Assembly (NCBI GenBank): GCA_937125395.1
Contig: CAKZLI010000026.1
Span: 35,502-99,501 of the forward strand
Source of the DNA: an uncultured Glaciecola sp.
GTDB lineage: Bacteria > Pseudomonadota > Gammaproteobacteria > Enterobacterales > Alteromonadaceae
Length of the DNA stretch: 64,000 nt
Reading direction: 5' to 3'
The position numbers and the translations under genes were made by a program. Shown piece after piece: positions 1-9,209 of the stretch. Within the stretch, counting starts at the first letter, position 1, and each line of letters begins with the position of its first letter. The notes under the pieces were generated by a model, which saw only the letters and a program-made list of their open reading frames with translations, made no database searches and had not been told where the DNA came from.

Positions 1-333
1 GCTCCGTTCGTTTGTTTCGCTTTTATCTGAAGTTGCGCTTGGCATCAACGATGGAGCAAATGGCACACACGCAATGATCCCTGGAGGGGTTTTGGTATCG
101 CTCAGTTGCGTCATTTTTTTGCTGGTGATTATAGTGTAAGTAAAATCTCGAGCATGCTGTTTTGCCCAACCTTCATAGTCTGGCGTGACAAATAAAGTGC
201 TATCGTTTAAATAGGTCTGAGTGGCGCAAGCTTTTAGTAGTTCTAACACTAAATGTTCGCCTTCTAATAAATAGTGACCGAACTCTGTGCGGTATTTTTT
301 TTGATGTAACTTTTTCACATTATCAAATTTCAT
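1..333 (-). CDS. SpoU/TrmH-family RNA methyltransferase, N-terminal part (runs off window)
   Basis: The first 111 codons are present, reading leftward from an ATG at 333; the rest lies beyond the window edge. The translation begins MKFDNVKKLHQKKYRTEFG and continues with HYLLEGEHLVLELL. This is the typical start of the RNA 2'-O-ribose methyltransferase substrate-binding domain that precedes the SPOUT catalytic domain in SpoU-family enzymes. The catalytic knot is not visible, so the target RNA cannot be assigned. It is divergent from rlmE, another RNA 2'-O-methyltransferase. Family assignment is from the N-terminal pattern only. Confidence 0.7.
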   Translation of the reverse strand, partial: MKFDNVKKLHQKKYRTEFGHYLLEGEHLVLELLKACATQTYLNDSTLFVTPDYEGWAKQHARDFTYTIITSKKMTQLSDTKTPPGIIACVPFAPSLMPSATSDKSETNERS

Positions 334-395
334 ACCCAATTCCTGTCAGCATGCACTGGTTAATATTATTTTGGCGAACAAAGCTAAGACTGCGT

Positions 396-423
396 TTGCA
401 AATCTATCCGGTAAGTTTACAAT
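396..423 (+). promoter_or_regulatory. Candidate sigma70 promoter for rlmE
   Basis: A TTGCAA hexamer at 396-401 and TACAAT at 418-423 are separated by 16 bases, 38 bases before the rlmE start. The hexamers are close to consensus. It lies in the gap between the divergent methyltransferase gene and rlmE. Assigned by eye only. Confidence 0.45.
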
Positions 424-460
424 ATGTGCTGTTCTAACGAAACCAATAGCATGATTAATT

Positions 461-1081
461 ATGGCCAAGCCAAAACCGAGCAAAAAATGGATGGAAGAGC
501 ATCTCAACGATCCGTATGTCAAAAAAGCCCAAATCGATGGTTATCGTTCCAGAGCTAGCTATAAGTTAATCGAGATCAATGACAAAGATAAGTTGTACCA
601 AAGCGGCAATATCGTGATGGATCTCGGATCAGCGCCAGGGGGGTGGTCACAAGTGATTGCGCCGGTGGTCGGTGAAAAAGGTCGGGTCATTGCATCAGAT
701 ATTTTACCGATGGACGGCATTGTGGGTGTGTCATTTATTCAAGGTGATTTTACGGATGAGCGTGTGTATGACGCGATTTTAAATCTGCTAGGTGATGATC
801 GAGTCGATACCGTTGTTTCCGATATGGCCCCAAATTTAACCGGGGTAAATACCACGGATCAATATTCATCGATTTATTTAGTCGAACTTGCATTAGATAT
901 GGCGCGTAATGTATTAAAACCTGGCGGTGATTTTTGTGCCAAGGTTTTCCAAGGTGTTGGTTACGAAGAATACGTGAAAGATGTGCGCACATCGTTTAGC
1001 AAAGTCGTTATTCGTAAACCAGCGGCATCACGTCCCCGTTCACGAGAAGTGTACGTTGTGGGTAAAGGTTTTAAAGGTTAG
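461..1081 (+). CDS. rlmE: 23S rRNA (uridine-2'-O)-methyltransferase RlmE
   Basis: A 206-residue protein matching RlmE (FtsJ/RrmJ), the SAM-dependent enzyme that 2'-O-methylates U2552 in the A-loop of 23S rRNA during late 50S assembly. The SAM-binding motif MDLGSAPGGWS lies at about residues 53-63. The K-D-K-E catalytic tetrad is visible as K35 (ASYKL), D121 (SDMAPN), K161 (CAKVFQG) and E196 (SREVYVV). Length is close to the E. coli protein (209). The ATG at 461 gives the expected lysine-rich N terminus. A TTGCAA/TACAAT promoter lies just upstream. In many relatives ftsH follows rlmE; here the next gene is a convergent ferredoxin, so the neighbourhood differs from E. coli. Confidence 0.95.
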   Translation: MAKPKPSKKWMEEHLNDPYVKKAQIDGYRSRASYKLIEINDKDKLYQSGNIVMDLGSAPGGWSQVIAPVVGEKGRVIASDILPMDGIVGVSFIQGDFTDERVYDAILNLLGDDRVDTVVSDMAPNLTGVNTTDQYSSIYLVELALDMARNVLKPGGDFCAKVFQGVGYEEYVKDVRTSFSKVVIRKPAASRPRSREVYVVGKGFKG

Positions 1082-1158
1082 TTATGCAAAACCTAGCCAC
1101 GCAAAGCCTAATAATAAAGAGCCTCATTATAAAGAGGCCAGTAAGTTAACGCCTAAGA

Positions 1159-1485
1159 CTACTCAATGAGTAATAATGGGATTTTGTTTTCGACACCATT
1201 CCACTTATCTGCGTCGCTCGGCGCAGGTTTGATTTCTGTGATATTCGGCCATTGTTGGGCTAACTCAGCATTTAACGATAAAAAATCCTTTTGATCATCA
1301 GGTAAATGAATATCTTGATAAATCGCATCCGCCGGACATTCAGGCACACATAGCTCACAATCAATACAAATTTCGGGATCAATGACCAAAAAATTAGGCC
1401 CTTCAAAAAACGCATCAACCGGACACACGGCAACACAATCAGTGTATTTGCATTTGATACAGTTGTCGGTGACTACAAAGGTCAT
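1159..1485 (-). CDS. fdxA: 7Fe ferredoxin (FdxA type)
   Basis: A 108-residue ferredoxin starting [12 protein letters not shown]. The reading frame stays open for 19 codons upstream, but the family start is the ATG at 1485. Cysteines at 9, 12, 17 and 21 (the last followed by Pro) and at 40, 43, 46 and 50 reproduce the Azotobacter ferredoxin I pattern, which binds one [3Fe-4S] and one [4Fe-4S] cluster. It is a soluble cytoplasmic low-potential electron carrier. The C-terminal 50 residues are the usual acidic tail. It is convergent with rlmE and divergent from the FAD oxidoreductase at 1618; a redox link between those two is possible but not shown. Confidence 0.92.
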   Translation of the reverse strand: MTFVVTDNCIKCKYTDCVAVCPVDAFFEGPNFLVIDPEICIDCELCVPECPADAIYQDIHLPDDQKDFLSLNAELAQQWPNITEIKPAPSDADKWNGVENKIPLLLIE

Positions 1486-1617
1486 AGTGGGCTCAGTGGT
1501 ATTAGAGGTGACGAATGCGCAATTATAAAGTAGCAGTATCAAAACTCAAGCTTCTGCTTTAAAATAGCACCGCCCTGACAGAAAGGCTGTCCGGCATTGC
1601 CAAGAGTACATTCTACT

Positions 1618-3300
1618 ATGTTGCGTTTAACTGATATTAAACTTCCCCTCGATCACGATGAACAGGCCATTGAGCTAGCGATATTAAGCAAACTCGATAT
1701 TCCTAAAAGCCAGCTGATCTCTTTTGCAATGTTTAAGCGAGGCTATGACGCACGTAATAACAAGAATATCCAGCTCATTTACACGTTAGATGTGAATGTC
1801 ACTGAGCCTGAGGCGTTGCTTGTTCAGTTTGCCCAAGACCAACACGTGCGTGCTACCCCGGATATGACCTATAAGTTTGTCGGACACGCGCCAGAAGATT
1901 TAACTGAACGCCCTGTTGTCGTCGGTTTAGGGCCATGTGGATTATTTGCTGCATTGATTTTGGCACAAATGGGCTTTAAACCGATTGTGTTGGAGCGAGG
2001 CAAAGAAGTCCGTGAACGGACGAAAGACACCTTTGGTTTTTGGCGTAAACAACCGCTTAACCCTGAATCGAATGTGCAATTTGGTGAAGGCGGTGCGGGG
2101 ACATTTTCGGACGGTAAGCTGTATAGTCAGGTCAAAGATCGCAAGCATTATGGCCGCAAAGTATTACACGAATTTGTGAAAGCCGGTGCGCCCGAAGAAA
2201 TCATGTATGTCAGCAAACCGCATATTGGTACCTTTAAACTGGTCAATATGGTCGAAAAAATGCGTAAAGAAATCATCGAGCTTGGCGGCGAAATTCGCTT
2301 TAGTACAAGAGTAGAAAAACTCGAATTACAGGCCGATGCGCAAGTGCAATCAGAGACTAATCCAGATACATCACTTCATCCAGACACATCTAAGCGACAA
2401 TATAGCTTGCAAGGTTTGCATTTATCGGATGGCAGTTATTTACCTGCCAAACATGTGATCTTGGCGGTAGGTCATAGCGCACGTGATACGTTTGAAGCTT
2501 TGTATGAGCAAGGTGTCTATATCGAAGCCAAACCATTTTCAGTCGGTTTTCGGATCGAACACGAGCAAAGCATGATTGACAGTTGCCGCTTTGGTGATAA
2601 TGCCGGTAACCCTATCCTAGGGGCGGCAGATTATAAGCTCGTACATCATTGCAAAAATGGCCGTACGGTGTACAGTTTTTGTATGTGCCCAGGCGGTACC
2701 GTGGTGGCAGCCGCTTCAGAGCCAGGTCGCGTCGTCACTAATGGTATGAGTCAATATTCGCGGCATGAACGCAACGCGAACAGCGCGATTGTCGTTGGCA
2801 TTACCCCAGAAAAAGATTTTCCAGGCCACCCCTTAGCAGGTATCGCATTACAACGTGGTTTAGAAGCGCTTGCGTATAAAGTGGGCGGAGAAAATTACTC
2901 TGCCCCTGCGCAATTAATTGGCGACTTTATGCAAGGCACACCTAGCGGAGAATTAGGCGGAGTTAAGCCTTCATATACGCCAGGTATTACCTTAACCGAT
3001 CTCAGTACTGTGGTACCCGATTACGTCACCCATGCAATTCGTGAAGCGATCCCGGCATTTAATAAACAAATCAAAGGTTTTGCTAAAAAAGACGGGTTAT
3101 TAACGGGCGTAGAAACAAGAACATCTTCTCCCATTAGTATCAAACGTGATGCTGATTATCAAAGTGTCAATGTCAAAGGTCTTTACCCTGCGGGTGAAGG
3201 TGCAGGTTATGCCGGTGGTATTTGGTCGGCTGGCATTGATGGCATACGTGTGGCTGAGGCTGCTGCAATAGATGCGTTGGCAAAGTTGGGCATCGCTTAG
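1618..3300 (+). CDS. FAD-dependent oxidoreductase of the COG2509 type
   Basis: A 560-residue flavoprotein. The dinucleotide-binding motif GLGPCGLFAA (residues about 103-112) follows a roughly 95-residue N-terminal domain and is succeeded by the ERG segment expected after the second beta strand. FGEGGAGTFSDGKL and the C-terminal YPAGEGAGYAGGIWSAGIDG are hallmarks of this family of uncharacterised FAD dehydrogenases, often annotated NAD(P)/FAD-dependent oxidoreductase. I chose the ATG at 1618 because MLRLTDIKLPLDH is the conserved family start. A TTG at 1597 is in frame with weak purine-rich sequence upstream. Substrate unknown. No stop or frameshift is seen. Confidence 0.85.
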   Translation: MLRLTDIKLPLDHDEQAIELAILSKLDIPKSQLISFAMFKRGYDARNNKNIQLIYTLDVNVTEPEALLVQFAQDQHVRATPDMTYKFVGHAPEDLTERPVVVGLGPCGLFAALILAQMGFKPIVLERGKEVRERTKDTFGFWRKQPLNPESNVQFGEGGAGTFSDGKLYSQVKDRKHYGRKVLHEFVKAGAPEEIMYVSKPHIGTFKLVNMVEKMRKEIIELGGEIRFSTRVEKLELQADAQVQSETNPDTSLHPDTSKRQYSLQGLHLSDGSYLPAKHVILAVGHSARDTFEALYEQGVYIEAKPFSVGFRIEHEQSMIDSCRFGDNAGNPILGAADYKLVHHCKNGRTVYSFCMCPGGTVVAAASEPGRVVTNGMSQYSRHERNANSAIVVGITPEKDFPGHPLAGIALQRGLEALAYKVGGENYSAPAQLIGDFMQGTPSGELGGVKPSYTPGITLTDLSTVVPDYVTHAIREAIPAFNKQIKGFAKKDGLLTGVETRTSSPISIKRDADYQSVNVKGLYPAGEGAGYAGGIWSAGIDGIRVAEAAAIDALAKLGIA

Positions 3301-3348
3301 ATATTTATATATATGACTAATCAAAAAACCTATTATCAAGGGACAACC

Positions 3349-4176
3349 ATGACAATTAAATTATTAAAAATGCTATCCAAATTAAAGTTATTCGCATTTA
3401 AGCAAACTGGATTGGCCACGGCTTTATCCCTCAGTGCGTCTCTTATGCTTACACTACCGGCTCAAGCGACTGTCGTTGAAGTTCGTACCGTTGTCGGTGA
3501 TTTTCAAGTTAATTTATTTGATGAAACCACCCCACAAAATGTGGAGAACTTGCTAAGTTATATTAATGCAGGTGCCTATAATAATAATGTTGTGCATCGC
3601 AGTGTGGATGATTTTATTGTGCAGATGGGTGGTTTCGAGTATGGGAATGCATTCCCACCTGATGCGATTGCGACTGGCGCAGGCGTGACCAATGAACCGC
3701 TGTTATCTAATGTTCGTGGTACTCTAGCGATGGCCAAAGTAGCTGGTAACCCCGACAGTGCAACCTCACAATTTTTCATAAATTTAGCGGACAACTCAGC
3801 TAATCTAGACGCCCAAAATGGCGGTTTTACTGTGTTAGGTCAAGTTATCGGTGACGGCATGGAGGTTGTTGATGCCATAGCGGCGTTATCTCGTTTTAAT
3901 TTTGGTGGTGCGTTTGCCGCGATACCATTACGTGATTATGTTTCGACTGATACCGAGCTACCAACAGATGATAATTTAGTGATTATTTATGATGTTGTTG
4001 TGGTTGATAGTGCAGTGATGACGAATCCAAATTTGGCGCCGGTACAAAATACGACCACTGCGCCCGCGAACTCAATTCCAGATACATCATTATCGAGTGG
4101 TGGCTCAGGCGGAGCGTTCGGTTTATGGGGTTTGTTGTGCATTGGAATGCTGGCTTGGCGTCGCTTGAGTATGTAA
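3349..4176 (+). CDS. Cyclophilin-type peptidyl-prolyl isomerase with GlyGly-CTERM anchor
   Basis: A 275-residue exported protein. A basic, hydrophobic signal peptide ends near the AQA motif at about residue 40. The cyclophilin domain (about 43-215) shows VVHRSVDDFIVQMGG and SQFFINL, the usual active-site stretches. After a Ser/Thr/Pro-rich linker the protein ends with SSGGSGG, a hydrophobic segment and a WRR basic end. That is the GlyGly-CTERM sorting signal processed by rhombosortase, usually on type II secretion substrates. The start at 3349 is preceded by AAGGGA at good spacing; the in-frame ATG at 3313 lacks this. It probably acts as a surface or secreted folding catalyst. No rhombosortase gene is in the window. 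Confidence 0.88.
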   Translation: MTIKLLKMLSKLKLFAFKQTGLATALSLSASLMLTLPAQATVVEVRTVVGDFQVNLFDETTPQNVENLLSYINAGAYNNNVVHRSVDDFIVQMGGFEYGNAFPPDAIATGAGVTNEPLLSNVRGTLAMAKVAGNPDSATSQFFINLADNSANLDAQNGGFTVLGQVIGDGMEVVDAIAALSRFNFGGAFAAIPLRDYVSTDTELPTDDNLVIIYDVVVVDSAVMTNPNLAPVQNTTTAPANSIPDTSLSSGGSGGAFGLWGLLCIGMLAWRRLSM

Positions 4177-4262
4177 TTTGGTAAAGTTAAGCGATGAACT
4201 ATGATCTAAATGCTTGTTTTCTGGTATCAATAAGTTGTTGATTTACAATTAGATAAGGAATC

Positions 4263-4847
4263 ATGATGAGTAATGTAGTTAAAGATGTACTTGCAGCCAA
4301 TGCTGAATATGTCGCTGATTTTGGCAAAAAAGGTGAGTTACCAATGCCACCAGCTAAGCAGTTTGCCATTCTTACATGTATGGATGCTCGCTTAGATCCT
4401 GCTAAATATGCAGGATTATCTGAAGGTGATGCACATGTGATTCGCAATGCCGGTGGGCGAGCGAGTGATGATGCAATTCGTTCACTGGTTATTTCGTACA
4501 AATTATTGGGCACTAAAGAGTGGTTTGTTATTCATCATACTGATTGTGGCATGGAAACCTTTACTTCTGAAACAATGGGTGAATTGTTGGCTGGTAGTCT
4601 ACAAACCTCGTCCGTTGATGCATCAGGCTGGCATGATAGTAATGTAGGTGGTGGAACAACCGATGGCAAATACATTAATTGGTTAACGATCAGTGATCTA
4701 GGCAAAAGTGTTGTTGAAGATGTTGAACGTATTCGCAACAACTCAATGGTCCCAAGTGATATCCCAATCTATGGTTATGTATATGACTGTAAAACGGGAA
4801 ATCTAGTAGAGGTCCCTGAAGCGACTGCAATAGGTAAAGCAAGCTAA
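4263..4847 (+). CDS. Beta-class carbonic anhydrase family protein
   Basis: A 194-residue protein of the beta carbonic anhydrase fold, which interconverts CO2 and bicarbonate with zinc. The ligand set is visible: C39 with D41 and R43 in TCMDARLD, and H92/C95 in [17 protein letters not shown] is the conserved following segment. The subtype is the short prokaryotic one and the protein is cytoplasmic (no signal). AAGGA lies just before ATG 4263; ATG 4266 is an equally possible start. It stands as a single gene between the cyclophilin and a small membrane protein. Some members of this subtype have low or different activity, so the catalytic role is inferred from motifs. Confidence 0.88.
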   Translation: MMSNVVKDVLAANAEYVADFGKKGELPMPPAKQFAILTCMDARLDPAKYAGLSEGDAHVIRNAGGRASDDAIRSLVISYKLLGTKEWFVIHHTDCGMETFTSETMGELLAGSLQTSSVDASGWHDSNVGGGTTDGKYINWLTISDLGKSVVEDVERIRNNSMVPSDIPIYGYVYDCKTGNLVEVPEATAIGKAS

Positions 4848-4988
4848 TTGACTGCACTGTCAATGATACGATGAGGAAGTATTAATGTGGGAACAGCGCA
4901 CATTCCCAAAGGCCTGCATGTATTGCTTTCGCGGTTTTGTTGACTAGAATTAAGATTTAGTGGACTAAACATTAACGGAAATACTGCA

Positions 4989-5231
4989 ATGATAAATATA
5001 CTGGATTTAACGAATTTTTTTGGCTGGTGCCTTGTCATCAACACCATTATTTTACTTGTCAGTGGGGGCTTATTATTACTCTTTCGGGACTGGGTTATCA
5101 GTATGCATAGTAAGATGATTGGAGTGCCTGTCAATACCTTACCTATTTTGTACTTTCAGTATTTTGGGAATTACAAAATCGGTGTATTACTTTTGAATTT
5201 GACGCCTTATATCGCTTTAAAATTAATGTAG
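4989..5231 (+). CDS. Small conserved membrane protein (resembles DUF6868)
   Basis: An 80-residue protein with two hydrophobic segments (about residues 10-32 and 60-78) separated by FRDWVISMHSKMIGVP. The pattern with the C-terminal YFGNYKIGVLLLNLTPYIALKLM-like end recalls a small family common in marine gammaproteobacteria that I associate with DUF6868. Function is unknown. It is preceded by a roughly 140-base spacer containing a small hairpin (TGGGAA/TTCCCA near 4887-4907) and is convergent with the sortase-system histidine kinase. Confidence 0.65.
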   Translation: MINILDLTNFFGWCLVINTIILLVSGGLLLLFRDWVISMHSKMIGVPVNTLPILYFQYFGNYKIGVLLLNLTPYIALKLM

Positions 5232-5258
5232 ACTCTCAACAAAATACGAAGACCAAAC

Positions 5259-7445
5259 CTAATTGACAGAAGGCAAGGTAAACACAAACTGCACCGTCAC
5301 ACCTTGCCCCTCGTCTGAATTAGCAATTTGCATCTTACCGTTATGGTACATGGCGAGCATATTGGCGATATATAAACCCAATCCTAAATGCACTTGTTGC
5401 GGGTCGTCAGTGGCACGAATAGACACCATTGATTCGAGTAACTGATCTTGCATATTTTGCGGTAATGTCGGACCAATATTGCTAATCGCAATAATCAATT
5501 GACCCTGTTTCTGCGTTAAACGCAGGGTGATTTGAGAGCCTCGCTCAGCAAAATCAATGGCGTTGGCCAATACTTTATCCAGCATCTGAGCAAATAACTC
5601 AGGCGCGCCATGCAGTCTAACCTGACTGTCAGGCGCTATAGAGTTATCAAAATAAAACGTATGCTCTTTGGCTGTCATTTGGCTATTGCCAATCATATTG
5701 TCGCATAGGGCAATCACATCAAATGACTCACGTTCATTGCTTTTTAGGGTATGTTCCAGACGAGTGGCTTCACTCATGTTTTGTAAAATTAGGCTCAAGC
5801 GCTTGATCCCATCTTGCGCCCGTTGAATAAACACATCGTTTTGCGGGTTGGGTCGCGCGGTATTATTTAACGCTAGGTTCTCCAATGAAGAATTGACAAT
5901 CGCCACAGGGGTGCGCAGTTCATGGGATAAACGCGCCGCCATATTTTCAAGATAATGGTTGTATTGAGCAAGGCGCTCTAACACTTGAGAAAAGCTGCGC
6001 CCGAGATCGCCAATCTCATCACTGGCATCTTGGCTGGGGATCATGCCGATGATCTTACCTTGTGGATCAATGGCTTGCTCAGTGTCATTACGTAAACGTC
6101 GAATGCGTGATGAAATGCGTGTAGCAAACAAAAACAGCACCAATGTGCCAATCACCAAAACACTCAAAAAGAAATGAAATTGTTGCTCTAAGGCTTTATT
6201 ACGTAGGGTACGAATGCCATTAGTGGTTTGCTCCACGACGACGGCGCCCATGACTTCTCCTGCGACAAATATTGGATGTGCAGCAGATAAAATCACCGCT
6301 TGTTTGTCCAAGCTTAAACGCCACAACGTATCCGGCTCGCCACGTAGCGCCATTTCTATGTCTTGTCCGGCAAGCTCATACGCGTCTGCTAATTCATCAA
6401 TAAACACTTTGGGAGGCTCGTTTAATACCATGTAGTACAGCGGAAATAACCACTGTGATTCAATATAGGTCCACAAGGTGGGACTTTGCTCATAGGATTC
6501 AGCGACATTTAAGCCAGAGGCATTTTGAATATCACCCGCGCGCGCTAATACCCGTTTATGTTTGTCGACGACCCATACGCGAGCATTGGCGTACTCAAGG
6601 CCTTGGACGATTTGTTCGATTTCAGGAGAGGGGATCAATACAGTGCCTAGCGCATCCGATTGAGTCGGATTGGCGGTGCCGATGGTGCGCTCTTTTAGGC
6701 GAGTGTCATTATCATCCACATCAGTAATGGCAAAGGCGATATTACTAGCCATGATATTGAGGGGTATGCGTAATTCAATCCGATAACCTTGCGTTGATTG
6801 CGTCCAGTGTCCTTGAATGCGGGTTTCTAATTTAAGTGGGACAAATGCCGATTCATTATTTTCTAACAGATACGCATTGACCCAGCCGGGTTGGTAAGGG
6901 GCTACCAAGTAACGCTCAAATTGACCAGTTTGATTGATCATCGCAATTTGTAAAAAATCATTACGGTCTACCCTAAGCGCATTTTCATTTCGGTACACCA
7001 CCGCGTCATCCACGACATCAAACATGACATATAGGTAACGCCCAAATTGCCCCACCATATGGGTAAATGACAAATCAGATCCACTGTAGGCTTGGGTTTG
7101 TTCGATAATATTGTCTTGCCCGTAGTGGATCATGTAATCGTCATACTCACGCCAGTCGGCTAATTGACCATCGAGTTGAATAGGATATTTGATGGGGTGG
7201 GCGTACAGATCTGTGCCTGGTTTGACGGTATTGACCAATGCAGATTGCTCGGTAAAAATCACCGGACGTTCATGTAATGCCGTCGCCACAGCTCTTGCGG
7301 TACCTACCATGGTTTGTTCTTGGCCGATACGTAGATAGGTTTCAAGCTCCCACACATATTGATAGCCCAGATAAGGTATACACAACAAAAAGGCAGAGAA
7401 GAAGAGAAGTTTAGCGCGTATACCCAGTCTGAAAATTGCTTTCAT
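5259..7445 (-). CDS. pdsS: Proteobacterial dedicated sortase system histidine kinase (PdsS type)
   Basis: A 728-residue membrane sensor kinase. From the ATG at 7445 there is an N-terminal membrane segment (about 10-28), a large periplasmic sensor region (about 30-440) and a second membrane segment. A HAMP-like linker (RISSRIRRLRND) follows, then the phospho-acceptor box SHELRTP and an ATPase domain with an N box (ANAIDF) and GLGLYIAN. The frame is open upstream, but those codons overlap the response regulator gene. The chosen start lies one base after the regulator stop, consistent with co-translation. Gene order and domain layout match the kinase of the marine proteobacterial sortase locus (TIGR03785 type). 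The stimulus is unknown. Confidence 0.88.
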   Translation of the reverse strand: MKAIFRLGIRAKLLFFSAFLLCIPYLGYQYVWELETYLRIGQEQTMVGTARAVATALHERPVIFTEQSALVNTVKPGTDLYAHPIKYPIQLDGQLADWREYDDYMIHYGQDNIIEQTQAYSGSDLSFTHMVGQFGRYLYVMFDVVDDAVVYRNENALRVDRNDFLQIAMINQTGQFERYLVAPYQPGWVNAYLLENNESAFVPLKLETRIQGHWTQSTQGYRIELRIPLNIMASNIAFAITDVDDNDTRLKERTIGTANPTQSDALGTVLIPSPEIEQIVQGLEYANARVWVVDKHKRVLARAGDIQNASGLNVAESYEQSPTLWTYIESQWLFPLYYMVLNEPPKVFIDELADAYELAGQDIEMALRGEPDTLWRLSLDKQAVILSAAHPIFVAGEVMGAVVVEQTTNGIRTLRNKALEQQFHFFLSVLVIGTLVLFLFATRISSRIRRLRNDTEQAIDPQGKIIGMIPSQDASDEIGDLGRSFSQVLERLAQYNHYLENMAARLSHELRTPVAIVNSSLENLALNNTARPNPQNDVFIQRAQDGIKRLSLILQNMSEATRLEHTLKSNERESFDVIALCDNMIGNSQMTAKEHTFYFDNSIAPDSQVRLHGAPELFAQMLDKVLANAIDFAERGSQITLRLTQKQGQLIIAISNIGPTLPQNMQDQLLESMVSIRATDDPQQVHLGLGLYIANMLAMYHNGKMQIANSDEGQGVTVQFVFTLPSVN

Positions 7446-7446
7446 A

Positions 7447-8136
7447 TTAGTACTGCTTCCAACGATAACCCATCCCGTAGACGGTTTCGATGTAATCAAA
7501 TTGTGCATCAACACTCATAAATTTTTTGCGAATACGTTTAATGTGTGAGGTGATCGTGGTGTCATCTACCACCATTTGTGATTCATCCATCAGTTGCTGG
7601 CGTGATTTGACATGACCTTGGTGTTTGACTATCGCATGCAGCATCCAAAATTCGGTGACCGTCAAATCGATAGGTTGGGTTTGCCAAGTTAGTTTCATGC
7701 GTAACGCATCGATAAATAAGTCGCCGACAGTCATGCTGTCATCGGTTTTGGGCGTTGCTTGTAAGGCTTCCGTGCGCCGAAATAACGCACCGATACGGGC
7801 TAATAAATGCAGCAAACTAATGTCTTTGGTCAGGTAATCATCCGCGCCTAAACGCAGGCCACTAATAGTATCTACATCATTATCTCGTGCCGTAAAAAAG
7901 ATAATCGGTAAGGTTTGCGATAAGTTACGCAGCTGTTGGCATAACACAAATCCACCATCCATTTCTTCGCCTAAACCAATATCAATGATGGCCAGATCCG
8001 GAAGTTGCATAGCAAACGCACGCTCGGCATCTGCACGCGAGGCATACGCATTGACGTGATAACCATGCTGATTCAGCGCAGCGATATAATTTTCACGTAA
8101 CGCTTGATCGTCTTCTACTAATGCAATGTGTTTCAA
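7447..8136 (-). CDS. pdsR: Proteobacterial dedicated sortase system response regulator (PdsR type)
   Basis: A 229-residue OmpR/PhoB-type regulator. The receiver domain spans about residues 1-120, with acidic residues EDD near the N terminus, the phospho-acceptor Asp in LAIIDIGLG (about residue 51) and the conserved Lys in DYLTKD. The C-terminal winged helix (about 130-228) ends with YIETVYGMGYRW, typical of this family. The gene precedes the kinase by one base on the same strand and is divergent from pdsO. A pair of 32-base-spaced direct repeats in the divergent gap (8220-8271) is a plausible binding site. Control of the sortase genes is inferred from linkage. Confidence 0.9.
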   Translation of the reverse strand: MKHIALVEDDQALRENYIAALNQHGYHVNAYASRADAERAFAMQLPDLAIIDIGLGEEMDGGFVLCQQLRNLSQTLPIIFFTARDNDVDTISGLRLGADDYLTKDISLLHLLARIGALFRRTEALQATPKTDDSMTVGDLFIDALRMKLTWQTQPIDLTVTEFWMLHAIVKHQGHVKSRQQLMDESQMVVDDTTITSHIKRIRKKFMSVDAQFDYIETVYGMGYRWKQY

Positions 8137-8219
8137 AAATGGTGACTCAGTTAATTAAACAACCTCTTCACTATACTCATTTTTAGCATGATGAAAAGTC
8201 TGGAAGTGCGAACGGAGCA

Positions 8220-8271
8220 CATTTCCATTTTTTCGCCACAATTGATCGCTACATTGCCATTTTTCCAGCCA
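8220..8271. promoter_or_regulatory. Tandem direct repeats between pdsR and pdsO, candidate PdsR box
   Basis: CATTTCCATTTTTTCGCCA at 8220-8238 is followed by CATTGCCATTTTTCCAGCCA at 8252-8271. The starts are 32 bases apart, about three helical turns. OmpR/PhoB regulators bind tandem direct repeats on one DNA face, so this is a good candidate operator for the divergent regulator/kinase and OmpA/target/sortase units. The assignment is inference from position and pattern. Confidence 0.4.
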
Positions 8272-8347
8272 AAAAAAGCCCAATAGGTTTGTTGTAATTA
8301 CCCTGTCACTAAGACACATCATTTGTTAATTAAAAAAGGAACACCTC

Positions 8348-9127
8348 ATGTCATATTCACATTTTATTGCTGGCACAGCATTATGCGTTGTCACCACTTG
8401 CTCTGCGGCGCAAACGACACCTACCGAGCACACGGATAACCAGCTTGCCCCTGCTGTACAATCAGCATCGAATGATGCAACTCGTCTCAACACAACCCAC
8501 AATGCGTATGGTTTCGGTGGCGGCTTGTTAGCCGGTGCTGCGTTAGGCGGGCCGGTGGGGGCAATCATTGGCGCTACGCTGGGCGTATTAATGGTTGAAG
8601 AGCATAACGATGATACTCGTATTGCTGGATTACAAAATGACTTAATGCTGGCACGACATTCATTAACTGCTAAGGACGAGGAATTAGTGGCGTTAGTATC
8701 AGCGCAACAACAGTATCAATCTATACAACCAGTCAGTTATACCACGACAACGCTCGTACCAGATTTTCCTGAAATGAAAAGTCATATTCAGTTTGTTTCT
8801 GGTATGACAGACATCGCACCTAGTTATTTTGATCAACTGGATTTGTTGGCGAACGTGTTAAAAGATAACGCGAAGTTACACGTTAGTTTAACCGGTTTTG
8901 CCGATTTGCGAGGTTCGAGTGAAGACAATTTATTGCTTTCCGCTGCGCGTACAGATGCGGTCAAAGCATATTTACTTCAAGCACAGGTGCCAGCGCGACA
9001 AATCAACACGTTTTCACTCGGGGAAAGCCAAGCACAACAAGCAAGCACATGGGATGAAACGTTATTTTTTGACCGTCGGGTAACGCTGCATATCACGCCA
9101 ATCACGACAATGACAGCAGCCAATTAA
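8348..9127 (+). CDS. pdsO: Sortase-system OmpA-family protein (PdsO type)
   Basis: A 259-residue exported protein. A short signal peptide (cleavage near residue 21, SAAQ) is followed by a glycine-zipper segment (about 57-80, with GGGLLAGAALGG and GAIIGATLG) that may insert in the membrane. A C-terminal OmpA-like peptidoglycan-binding domain (about 145-255) follows. LTGFADLRGS and LSAARTDAVKAYLL match the OmpA C-domain pattern. AAGGA precedes the ATG at good spacing. It is first in the rightward unit pdsO-target-sortase, the arrangement known for TIGR03789 proteins. It may tie the sorted product to the wall or outer membrane, which is inference. Confidence 0.86.
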   Translation: MSYSHFIAGTALCVVTTCSAAQTTPTEHTDNQLAPAVQSASNDATRLNTTHNAYGFGGGLLAGAALGGPVGAIIGATLGVLMVEEHNDDTRIAGLQNDLMLARHSLTAKDEELVALVSAQQQYQSIQPVSYTTTTLVPDFPEMKSHIQFVSGMTDIAPSYFDQLDLLANVLKDNAKLHVSLTGFADLRGSSEDNLLLSAARTDAVKAYLLQAQVPARQINTFSLGESQAQQASTWDETLFFDRRVTLHITPITTMTAAN

Positions 9128-9209
9128 TGGCTGCTTATTCTCAGGTTCGATGAGCCTCATTGCGTCTCGTGCTGTAACGCGAGTCACTGACATTTAAGGG
9201 ATCACTATC

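Noticed and set aside
1121..1138. Terminator between rlmE and fdxA
   Set aside because: GCCTC/GAGGC can pair over five bases but there is no T tract on either strand, so support is too weak.
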